From contig DAOTTI010000240.1 in assembly GCA_034437795.1 (NCBI GenBank), positions 1-10,148 on the forward strand: DNA of 10,148 nucleotides, read 5' to 3'. Numbering within the stretch: the first letter of the stretch is position 1; each line of letters begins with the position of its first letter. The position numbers were made by a program, and so were the translations under genes. Below, piece after piece: positions 1 through 5,086 of the stretch. The notes below the pieces were generated by a model, which was given only the letters and a program-made list of their open reading frames with translations, had not been told where the DNA came from and searched no databases. The DNA is from DAOTTI01 sp034437795. Its GTDB lineage: Bacteria > Chloroflexota > UBA11872 > UBA12225.

Positions 1-343
1 GGGCGCGTGCGGCCCGCTCAAGACGGGCCGCGCGGGCCGCCGCCAGCGCCTCCGCCTGCTCCTTGCGCGCCCGCTTGTCCGCCAGGCGCGCCTCCTCCCA
101 GGCCTTCAGTACGCCCGCGTGCCGCAGCAGAATGCGAACGCGGTCGGTCGGCTGGGCTCCCTTCCGCAGCCAGTCCACGGCGCGCTCCACGTCGATCCGC
201 ACCGTGCTGGGGTTGGTCATGGGGTCATAGAACCCCAGAATGTCGACGTGCCGCCCGTCGCGTGGGGCGCGCGCATCGGCGACGACGACACGATAGCTGG
301 GGCGCTTCTTGGCCCCCATCCGCATGAGGCGCATTCGCAGCAA
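1..343 (-). CDS. rpsP: 30S ribosomal protein S16 (C-terminal end outside window)
   Basis: This encodes small-subunit ribosomal protein bS16, which binds 16S rRNA during 30S assembly. The translation begins MLRMRLMRMGAKKRPSYRVV and continues with VADARAPRDGR, ILGFYDP and VDWLRKGAQPTDRV, all diagnostic of S16. I chose TTG at 343 as start because it gives the family's usual N-terminus (M-x-K-I-R-L-x-R-M-G). It also sits 7 nt after an AAGGAGAG Shine-Dalgarno site, whereas the next ATG (334) is 16 nt away. The 114 codons visible already exceed the usual 80-95 residues. The excess is an Ala/Arg/Lys/Glu-rich helical tail after about residue 80, still open at the window edge. It lies downstream of the yggX-like gene on the same strand, about 120 nt away, with its own putative promoter. 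Identity is very secure; the 3' end is not visible. Confidence 0.96.
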   Translation of the reverse strand, partial: MLRMRLMRMGAKKRPSYRVVVADARAPRDGRHVDILGFYDPMTNPSTVRIDVERAVDWLRKGAQPTDRVRILLRHAGVLKAWEEARLADKRARKEQAEALAAARAARLERAARA

Positions 344-350
344 GTCTTCT

Positions 351-358
351 CTCTCCTT
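351..358 (-). promoter_or_regulatory. rpsP Shine-Dalgarno site
   Basis: Reading on the minus strand, AAGGAGAG is followed by 7 nt (AGAAGAC) and then TTG. This spacing decides the rpsP start in favour of the TTG at 343 over the ATG at 334. Confidence 0.8.
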
Positions 359-359
359 A

Positions 360-399
360 GCCGGCAGGCCGCGCGCCGCTGCGCGGTGACCTGGCCGGC
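360..399 (-). promoter_or_regulatory. Leader hairpin directly upstream of the rpsP ribosome binding site
   Basis: In the rpsP leader, GCCGGC (394-399) can pair with GCCGGC (360-365). AGG (390-392) pairs with CCT (366-368), and CCGCGC (381-386) pairs with GCGCGG (369-374), with AGCGGC as the loop. Only a one-base bulge and a three-base interior bulge interrupt this roughly 15-bp GC stem. It ends next to the Shine-Dalgarno site. It could insulate the ribosome binding site or be part of ribosomal-protein autoregulation; the function is inferred. Confidence 0.55.
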
Positions 400-461
400 A
401 TCCCGATGGGTCTTTCGTTTGACGCTGGCGCCAACGAGATTATTGCCCTGGAACGACGGGC

Positions 462-467
462 ATTATA
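462..467 (-). promoter_or_regulatory. -10 box for rpsP
   Basis: A perfect TATAAT on the minus strand overlaps the TAA stop of the yggX-like gene. No good -35 hexamer lies 16-18 nt upstream. If used, transcription would start near 455 and give rpsP a leader of about 110 nt containing the hairpin at 360-399. Confidence 0.5.
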
Positions 468-699
468 GCGACGGCAGGTGGAGGAACTCCGCCATCACGG
501 CGTAAAGCTGCCGGCGCTGGGCGGGATCGGCCACCTCAATGCCATAGTGGTTGATGAGGTTCTTTGACTGCTCCAGCCACTCGTTCCAGCAGGCGGCGCA
601 GACGTTTTCCTGCACCTTCTGGCCGCGGCTGCCGACGAGCGGCGGGAAGTCGAGCCCCGGCGCCTCGTTCCCGCAGCGGACACACTTGACCTGAGCCAT
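463..699 (-). CDS. yggX: YggX-type Fe(II)-trafficking / oxidative damage protection protein with two CxxC motifs
   Basis: This is a 78-residue protein of the YggX family (Iron_traffic), cytosolic proteins linked to iron handling and protection of Fe-S clusters. Family signs are the pattern G-x-D-F-P-P (residues 15-20), G-S-R-G-Q-K-V (23-29), the Trp-rich W-N-E-W (38-41), the K-N-L-I-N-H-Y segment (46-52) and the C-terminal Y-A-V-M-A-E-F-L (66-73). Length is slightly below the usual 85-90. Gammaproteobacterial YggX has one conserved Cys; here there are four, as C6-x2-C9 and C34-x2-C37, which resembles a zinc-ribbon or rubredoxin-like metal site. The ATG at 699 is preceded by GAGGT at 8 nt. The gene is divergent from the one at 950 and upstream of rpsP on the same strand. 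Family assignment is good; the metal bound is unknown. Confidence 0.85.
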   Translation of the reverse strand: MAQVKCVRCGNEAPGLDFPPLVGSRGQKVQENVCAACWNEWLEQSKNLINHYGIEVADPAQRRQLYAVMAEFLHLPSL

Positions 700-848
700 A
701 CGTGATTACCTCATCCCTGAGCCCCTCCCTACTGCGCTCTTCTGCTTCCGGAGCGTGCTTCGGGAGCGGACGCCTGGGTGGCAGGCGACCCCACGCCCAT
801 TTCGGGACCGGGGTGCGGAGCCGGAAGTCATACGGCACCGCCACCAGT

Positions 849-874
849 GCCAGAAGCGCCGTGGCGCTTCTGGC
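849..874. repeat. Perfect 12-bp inverted repeat
   Basis: GCCAGAAGCGCC (849-860) and GGCGCTTCTGGC (863-874) are perfect reverse complements separated by GT. As RNA this would be an 11-bp stem with a CGUG loop. It has no T-tract and lies between divergent genes, so an operator or dispersed palindromic element fits better than a terminator. Confidence 0.7.
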
Positions 875-914
875 CACGCCCGCAGAAAGCGAAGGGTTCA
901 GGGCCTCCAAGCAA

Positions 915-943
915 TTGTAACCGCGCCGGTGGCGCGCTACCAT
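915..943 (+). promoter_or_regulatory. Putative promoter for the gene at 950 (leaderless)
   Basis: TTGTAA (915-920) and TACCAT (938-943) are separated by exactly 17 bp. Six bases after the -10 comes ATG (950), where transcription would be expected to start, so the mRNA would be leaderless. No Shine-Dalgarno site at useful distance precedes this ATG. Confidence 0.5.
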
Positions 944-949
944 GGGAGC

Positions 950-1510
950 ATGGCGGGGAGCATGGCGCAGGCTCATTCGGGCGACGGGGACGCTGCGATC
1001 CCGGCGGGGGCGGCTCGGCTGGCTGAACGGATCGCCGCGGCCCTGGAGCAGACGCGGTTCGACCCGCAGCATGGCGGTGAGCTCTTCCTGCGCGCCGATG
1101 CCGAGAAGGGGATCCGCGCGGCGTTCGGGGATGCGGTGCGCATCGCCGCTGCCGGCCGCGACGACCCCGAGGTGCGACCGGCGGGCTTTCTCGGGGCGCG
1201 GTTTCGGCCGGACCTGGTGGTGCAGTCGGCCGGTGGCGAGCAGGTCGCGGTAACGATCACCCTGCTGCGGGCCGATGCGGGGCCGGTGGCGTCCGCGCTG
1301 GCCGGCGCGCTCGTGCTTGCCGGCCGCTACCAGGCGGTGGTGGCCTTCATCCTTGACCGGCGGCTGGAAAGGCGCGGACCATTCGACGAGCCGGCCACCG
1401 ACGTCGGGCCACGGGCCCTCAGCGAGGCGGAGCAGGCCCTGATCGACCGGCTCTGGCGGCAGGGGATCCGCGTGGCCGTGCGGCGCCAGGATCCCTTCGG
1501 GTGGGACTAA
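950..1510 (+). CDS. Unknown protein, possible degenerate PD-(D/E)XK nuclease-like fold
   Basis: This encodes 186 residues with no signal peptide or membrane segment. I do not recognise a named family. The centre reads F-R-P-D-L-V-V (85-91), a short turn, V-A-V-T-I-T-L-L (99-106), a helix (112-127), then V-V-A-F-I-L-D-R-R (130-138). This order (strand with PD, hairpin, strand where V-x-V-E-x-K normally sits, helix, hydrophobic strand) resembles the PD-(D/E)XK nuclease core. However, the expected E-x-K is T102-I-T104, so catalysis would be lost. The nuclease reading is inference. I chose ATG 950 from its spacing to a -10 box; an in-frame ATG at 962 is the alternative. The stop overlaps the first unit of the tandem repeats downstream. 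The neighbours do not suggest a pathway. Confidence 0.7.
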   Translation: MAGSMAQAHSGDGDAAIPAGAARLAERIAAALEQTRFDPQHGGELFLRADAEKGIRAAFGDAVRIAAAGRDDPEVRPAGFLGARFRPDLVVQSAGGEQVAVTITLLRADAGPVASALAGALVLAGRYQAVVAFILDRRLERRGPFDEPATDVGPRALSEAEQALIDRLWRQGIRVAVRRQDPFGWD

Positions 1511-1603
1511 CCCCTCTGCACGGACCAACGCCCTTCTGAGACTAACCCCCTCTAACCCCCTTCCGAGATTAACCCCCTTCAGAAGCTAACCCCCTTCTGG
1601 CGG
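1508..1603. repeat. Degenerate 17-bp tandem repeats, TAACCCCCTTC-type
   Basis: Three consecutive 17-bp units start at 1553, 1570 and 1587, each opening with TAACCCCCTT and differing in the last 6-7 bases. A 10-bp partial unit lies at 1543-1552 and two more diverged units at 1508-1525 and 1526-1542. The stop codon of the gene ending at 1510 is the TAA of the first unit. The minus strand carries GGGGG tracts at regular spacing, so G-quadruplex formation is conceivable. Confidence 0.8.
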
Positions 1604-1616
1604 GACGCTCCCCCTT

Positions 1617-1717
1617 CGGATGGCCCAACCCCCGTCCGCCTGGCACGAACCGTTACGCATTACGCATTACGCATCACGCACTACGGATGGGCGCCCACCC
1701 CGTCCGCGTGGCACGGA
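1617..1717. repeat. Imperfect 34-bp direct repeat flanking a heptamer array
   Basis: Positions 1617-1650 and 1684-1717 share CGGATGG at their start, a C-rich stretch, CCCGTCCGC and TGGCACG, with only a few substitutions and a one-base shift. They bracket the seven-base tandem array at 1653-1687, so the interval looks built by local duplication. Confidence 0.65.
1653..1687. repeat. Heptamer tandem array (TTACGCA)n
   Basis: Five 7-bp units: TTACGCA three times exactly, then TCACGCA and CTACGGA. Its AT-richer composition stands out against the surroundings. It lies 50 bp upstream of the -10 box of the gene at 1750. Confidence 0.85.
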
Positions 1718-1735
1718 CGGCGCGCCGGCGGCCAG

Positions 1736-1741
1736 TATAAT
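1736..1741 (+). promoter_or_regulatory. -10 box for the gene at 1750 (leaderless or nearly so)
   Basis: A consensus TATAAT is followed by 8 nt and then ATG. Transcription would begin within about two bases of the start codon. No clear -35 hexamer and no Shine-Dalgarno site are visible. Confidence 0.6.
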
Positions 1742-1749
1742 GCCGCGAG

Positions 1750-2619
1750 ATGTTTACGCGCGCCGTGATCACGGACGAGATCTCCCAGGACCTGGAGCGG
1801 GCGGCGGCGATGGCCCGCGAGTTCGGGCTGGACCAGCTTGAGATCCGCACCGCCTGGGACGTGCGCATCGACCAGATGACCGACGACCACCTGTCGCGGG
1901 TCAAAGACATCGCCGGCCGCTACGGCCTGGGCATCGTCTGCCTGGCTACGCCGTTTCTCAAGTGCGATCTGGGAAACGATGCGGAGTACGCCGAGCACCT
2001 GCAGATCCTGCGCCGGTCGATTGCCGGGGCCCACAAGCTTGGCGCCGGGATCATCCGCACCTTCACCTTCTGGAAGCGTGGCGAGCTGGCCACAGTCTTC
2101 GACCAGATCGTGCGCGCCTACGCGGAACCCGCCCGCATCGCCGCGGGGGAGGGCATCATCCTGGGCGTGGAGAACGAACCTGCCTGCTTTGTTGGCACGG
2201 GGCGCGACGCGGCCGAGTTCATCGAGGCGGTCGGCTCACCGGCGGTGAAGGCGGTGTGGGATCCCGGCAACGCCTGCTGGACGAGGCGCGAGCGGGCCGT
2301 GCCGGACGGCTATGAGCGGATCAAGAGACACATCGCCCACGTCCACCTCAAGGACGTAATCTTAGAGACGCCTAGCGGCCAGCCGGAGGCGACCGTGCTC
2401 GGCATGGGAGACGTCAACATCGAGGGCCAGCTGGCGGCCCTGCTGCGCGACGGCTATACCGGCTGCGCCTCCCTGGAGACGCACTACCGCGTCAGGGGAC
2501 ACCTGTCGGAAGAGGCCGTCAACCGCCCGGGCGGGAGCGCCTTCTCGGAAGGGGGTGAAGAGGCGTCTCGTCTGTGCCTCGTGGCCTGGAACGAGATGAT
2601 GGCCAGGCTGCGGCAGTAG
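1750..2619 (+). CDS. Sugar phosphate isomerase/epimerase-like TIM-barrel protein
   Basis: This 289-residue protein belongs to the xylose-isomerase-like TIM-barrel superfamily (AP_endonuc_2), whose members isomerise, epimerise or dehydrate sugars and related metabolites with a divalent metal. It has no signal peptide and is presumably cytosolic. Likely metal ligands sit in the expected motifs: V-E-N-E (140-143, after a beta strand), W-D-P-G-N (170-174), H-V-H-L-K-D (197-202) and S-L-E-T-H (241-245). G-M-G-D-V-N-I-E-G (217-226 region) is the usual loop before the last strand. Length is typical. The ATG at 1750 follows a TATAAT by 8 nt with no Shine-Dalgarno site. A FolD homologue begins 93 nt downstream on the same strand and may be co-transcribed. 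The substrate cannot be told from sequence. Confidence 0.88.
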   Translation: MFTRAVITDEISQDLERAAAMAREFGLDQLEIRTAWDVRIDQMTDDHLSRVKDIAGRYGLGIVCLATPFLKCDLGNDAEYAEHLQILRRSIAGAHKLGAGIIRTFTFWKRGELATVFDQIVRAYAEPARIAAGEGIILGVENEPACFVGTGRDAAEFIEAVGSPAVKAVWDPGNACWTRRERAVPDGYERIKRHIAHVHLKDVILETPSGQPEATVLGMGDVNIEGQLAALLRDGYTGCASLETHYRVRGHLSEEAVNRPGGSAFSEGGEEASRLCLVAWNEMMARLRQ

Positions 2620-2716
2620 CGCCGGGCCCTGCTCCCATGGCTGTCGTCGGCATGCGCCCCATCCTGCGGGGCGACACCACCAGCAGCGCCGGTAGCGCCG
2701 GACCGCGCTCTCATGC
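2616..2716 (+). repeat. 25-bp imperfect direct repeat around the folD-like start
   Basis: Positions 2616-2640 and 2692-2716 match at 20 of 25 bases. Both begin with GTAGCGCCGG and run through GCTC to an ATG. The second copy provides the start codon of the FolD homologue; the first contains the stop codon of the preceding gene and an out-of-frame ATG (2637). There is no Shine-Dalgarno site in either. Confidence 0.6.
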
Positions 2717-3597
2717 CAGCCCGAATCTTTGACACCGCGGGCACGGCCGCCGCGATCCGTGCCGAGGTGGAGGCGGGGGTCGGCGCGCTTCGAGAGGCAG
2801 GGATCGTGCCGGTGCTGGCGGCGGTGATGGGCGGCCAGGACCCGGCGTCGGTGAGCTATGTCCGCGCCATCAGGCGGGCGGCGGAGCGCGCAGGGATCCA
2901 GCTCCGGCAGGTCACGCTCGATCCCGCTGCGGGAGACGCCGGCTTGCGCCGGACCATCGCCGACCTGAACGGCGATCCCGGCGTGCACGGCGTGATCGTG
3001 CTCTTTCCACTCCCTGCGCCGTTCACTCAGCGCGCGGTCGCGGAGACGCTCGATGCGCGCAAGGACGTGGACGGCATCACGCCGGCCAACCTGGGGCGGC
3101 TGGCGCTCAACCAGCCGGCCATGGTGGCCAGCACGCCCCTGGGCGGGATGGAGCTGCTGCGGCGCCACGGCATTGACGTGCGGGGGCTGGAGGCCACGGT
3201 GGTGGGCCGCGGGGTGGTGGTGGGCCGGCCCCTGGCGCTGCTGCTCATCAACGCGCACGCGACGGTCACCGTCTGCCACACGGCGACGCGAGACCTGGCC
3301 GCCGCCTGCCGGCGCGCCGACCTGCTCTGCGCCGCTACGGGGCGGCCCGGCGTCATTACCGCGGAGATGATCAAGCCGGGGGCGATCGTGCTGGACTTTG
3401 GCACGTCGCCGGGGCCGGACGGCCGGCTGGTCGGCGACGTGGACTTCGCCGGGGCGCAGGCGGTCGCGTCCTGGATCACGCCGGAGTCCGGAGGCACCGG
3501 GCCGGTTACTACTGCTGTGCTGCTGCGCAACACCCTCGAGGCGGCCCGCAGGCAGACCGGTACGCTCTCCAGCGAGCGCGGCAGCGTTCCACGCTAG
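2713..3597 (+). CDS. folD: FolD-family methylenetetrahydrofolate dehydrogenase, probably lacking cyclohydrolase activity
   Basis: This 294-residue protein is homologous over its full length to FolD, the cytosolic enzyme that oxidises 5,10-methylene-THF to methenyl-THF and then hydrolyses that to 10-formyl-THF. Conserved parts are K-D-V-D-G (117-121), the T-P-L-G motif (141-144), the Rossmann nucleotide loop V-V-G-R-G-V-V-V-G-R-P (163-173), A-T-V-T-V-C-H (183-189), K-P-G-A (221-224) and G-D-V-D-F (241-245). However, the catalytic Lys of the Y-x3-K motif is Ile (Y49-V-R-A-I53), and the Gln of V-Q-L-P-L-P is Leu (96-101). The C-terminal T-P-V-P-G-G-V-G-P-M-T is altered to T-P-E-S-G-G-T-G-P-V-T. 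Changes at the Lys and Gln positions are also known in monofunctional yeast dehydrogenase. ATG 2713 is the first start in frame; no ribosome binding site is evident. The symbol denotes family membership; a divergent paralogue is likely. Confidence 0.88.
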   Translation: MPARIFDTAGTAAAIRAEVEAGVGALREAGIVPVLAAVMGGQDPASVSYVRAIRRAAERAGIQLRQVTLDPAAGDAGLRRTIADLNGDPGVHGVIVLFPLPAPFTQRAVAETLDARKDVDGITPANLGRLALNQPAMVASTPLGGMELLRRHGIDVRGLEATVVGRGVVVGRPLALLLINAHATVTVCHTATRDLAAACRRADLLCAATGRPGVITAEMIKPGAIVLDFGTSPGPDGRLVGDVDFAGAQAVASWITPESGGTGPVTTAVLLRNTLEAARRQTGTLSSERGSVPR

Positions 3598-3614
3598 CCT
3601 GCGTTATTCACGAG

Positions 3615-3777
3615 CGGAGCCCTCTCCGCCGCCCGCTCCGCGGGCTCCCGCTCTCCCAAAGGGAGAAAGGACTCCCCGCTGGTCGTGAATCATCCAGGCT
3701 AGCCAGCTTGCTTGTCGATCGGAGCCCTCGCCCTAGCCCGCTTGCTTTGGGATGGGGACTTTTCGCTGGCCGTGAAT
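3615..3777. repeat. Two copies of an intergenic repeat element between convergent genes
   Basis: Copy 1 (3615-3690) and copy 2 (3720-3777) both start CGGAGCCCTC, share GCCCGCT and GGACT, and end CGCTGG-N-CGTGAAT; copy 2 lacks about 18 central bases. Copy 1 is bounded by inverted ATTCACGA (3606-3613) and TCGTGAAT (3683-3690). It contains a hairpin TCTCCC-AAA-GGGAGA (3652-3666) that could help terminate transcription. The interval 3598-3792 holds no gene. Confidence 0.6.
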
Positions 3778-3792
3778 GCTGCGGGCGAGCGC

Positions 3793-5064
3793 TCAAGCTC
3801 CCAGGCGCTGGCGCGTCCAAGCCAGCCAGTCGCGCTGGAACTGTCCCCAGTCGCTCCCCGTCACGGCGGTGAACGACTCGTCCCACCGCCGGCTCTCAGC
3901 GAAGGCCCGCGCCAGGTCGAAGAACTTCTCCAGGCCGAACTGCTCCACGAAGTAGGCGACGCCGTACGCTGAGACGGCGTAGGCCATGGAGATGTCTGCC
4001 TGGGTGTAGCCTTTGCCGGGATCGGTGCCCCAGGCGATGACCTCACTGGCCTGGTCCAGCGAGGTGAACCGGGGTGAGCGGAGCGCCCGCAGGGCCACGT
4101 CTGGCCGGAAGTCGTCGGAGACGAACTGGGCCAGGCCCTCGCTCATCCAGTGGGGCATCTTGACGATCGGCACCAGTTGGTCGTTGACCAGGTGGGTGTA
4201 TTCGTGGGTGATGGCGACGAGGAACCGGTCCTCCTGCGTCTCGCCAGGAGAGACCAGCCCCGCGCCATAGGACTCGATGGAGCGGACCAGGATCAGGTTC
4301 TTGGTGTCGGGGAGATAGGCCGCCCAGGTGCCGAACCCGCGCAGGCCCGAATGGGCACCGAAGGTAGGGTTCACGCTCAGGATGGCCTTGAACCCCGGAG
4401 CCGCTCCCAAGCGCTCGGTGACCCTGGCGTACGCCTGCTCGGCGACGCCGGCCATGCGCCCGATCACATCGTCATCCCAGGCGTAGTAGCTGAGCACAAA
4501 GTGCTCCGTCTCCATCGTCTGGCGCGGACCAAGCTCCTCCACCAGCACCTCACTGTGCAGCCAGCCGGTCTCCGCCCGCCGGAAGACCCATACCGCCTGG
4601 TACTGGACGGCGCTGCCCCCGCCGGCAACGACGTCGATCCAGGCCTTGTAGTAGCCATCCTGCTTGGGTTGGACGCGGGTAACGGTGTAGCGCTCGGGCC
4701 GCGGGCGGCCGGCTGCCGCCAGGGCGTCGAACGTCTCGCGCTGGATGCGCCGCCAGGTGAGGTTGCGCTGGTCGATGGTCGCCATGTAGGCGTCCCGGTC
4801 CAGGGCGGCCCGCGCGGCGGCCTGCCGGTTCAGCGTCTCCTGGATGCCGGCGATCACGTCGGCTTCGGCCAGGCCGGCCGGTTCCTGCGCTGCCGCCGGC
4901 TCGGGCGGCGCGTCAGTCCCCTGGCGCGCGACCGCGGGCGGACTTTCGGGGGCGGCGCGCGCCGGCAGCAGGCCGCAGCCAGACAGGATGGCCAGGCCGG
5001 CGGCGCCTGCCGCCAGCGCCCGGCGCCGGTTCAGGCCGGGCAGGGGACGGGGCGAGGTGTCCAT
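3793..5064 (-). CDS. Lipoprotein zinc metalloprotease, peptidase-MA-like
   Basis: This 423-residue protein is predicted to be exported and lipid-anchored. The N-terminus has three arginines (13-15), a hydrophobic stretch, and a lipobox L-S-G-C with C30 as the lipidated residue; the Arg cluster could allow Tat export. A Pro/Ala-rich linker runs to about residue 65. An NTF2-like alpha/beta segment follows (about 68-175). The metalloprotease domain (about 180-420) has the zinc motif H287-E-Y-T-H291 and a downstream W-M-S-E309-G-L-A-Q-F supplying the likely third ligand, as in the peptidase-MA/gluzincin group. The C-terminal helices (W-x2-F-Q-R-D-W-L) are typical of that family. The start is ATG 5064 with a -10-like TAGTAT six bases upstream and no Shine-Dalgarno site. 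It lies 22 nt after a serine hydrolase gene on the same strand. The substrate is unknown. Confidence 0.87.
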   Translation of the reverse strand: MDTSPRPLPGLNRRRALAAGAAGLAILSGCGLLPARAAPESPPAVARQGTDAPPEPAAAQEPAGLAEADVIAGIQETLNRQAAARAALDRDAYMATIDQRNLTWRRIQRETFDALAAAGRPRPERYTVTRVQPKQDGYYKAWIDVVAGGGSAVQYQAVWVFRRAETGWLHSEVLVEELGPRQTMETEHFVLSYYAWDDDVIGRMAGVAEQAYARVTERLGAAPGFKAILSVNPTFGAHSGLRGFGTWAAYLPDTKNLILVRSIESYGAGLVSPGETQEDRFLVAITHEYTHLVNDQLVPIVKMPHWMSEGLAQFVSDDFRPDVALRALRSPRFTSLDQASEVIAWGTDPGKGYTQADISMAYAVSAYGVAYFVEQFGLEKFFDLARAFAESRRWDESFTAVTGSDWGQFQRDWLAWTRQRLGA

Positions 5065-5070
5065 CTCTCA

Positions 5071-5076
5071 ATACTA
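5071..5076 (-). promoter_or_regulatory. Possible -10 box for the metalloprotease gene
   Basis: TAGTAT on the minus strand is followed by six bases and ATG 5064. This spacing would place the transcript start on the ATG. It lies in the 22-nt gap after the hydrolase stop codon; no convincing -35 is visible. Readthrough from the hydrolase gene is equally possible. Confidence 0.35.
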
Positions 5077-5086
5077 CCGGCCGGTC

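Larger units (their letters stand above)
700..949. other. Divergent intergenic region with inverted repeats
   Basis: No convincing gene is present. On the left is an imperfect direct repeat, CTTCCGGAGCG (745-755) and CTTCGGGAGCG (758-768), followed by a small hairpin CGCCTG/CAGGCG (771-776 with 782-787, loop GGTGG). The strongest structure is the 12-bp inverted repeat at 849-874, listed separately. The two flanking genes diverge, so the region probably holds both promoters. Confidence 0.5.

Noticed and set aside
536..1528. 330-codon open frame on the minus strand across 536-1528
   Set aside because: It overlaps both the yggX-like gene and the plus-strand gene at 950 and is rich in Arg/Pro/Gly with no domain; a typical GC-rich shadow.
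1508..1603. CRISPR array
   Set aside because: The 17-bp units are directly adjacent and degenerate, with no unique spacers and no cas genes nearby.
2637..2732. 31-codon upstream frame overlapping the FolD start
   Set aside because: It has no ribosome binding site, is Ser/Gly/Arg-rich without features, and lies within a duplicated segment; a chance frame is more likely.
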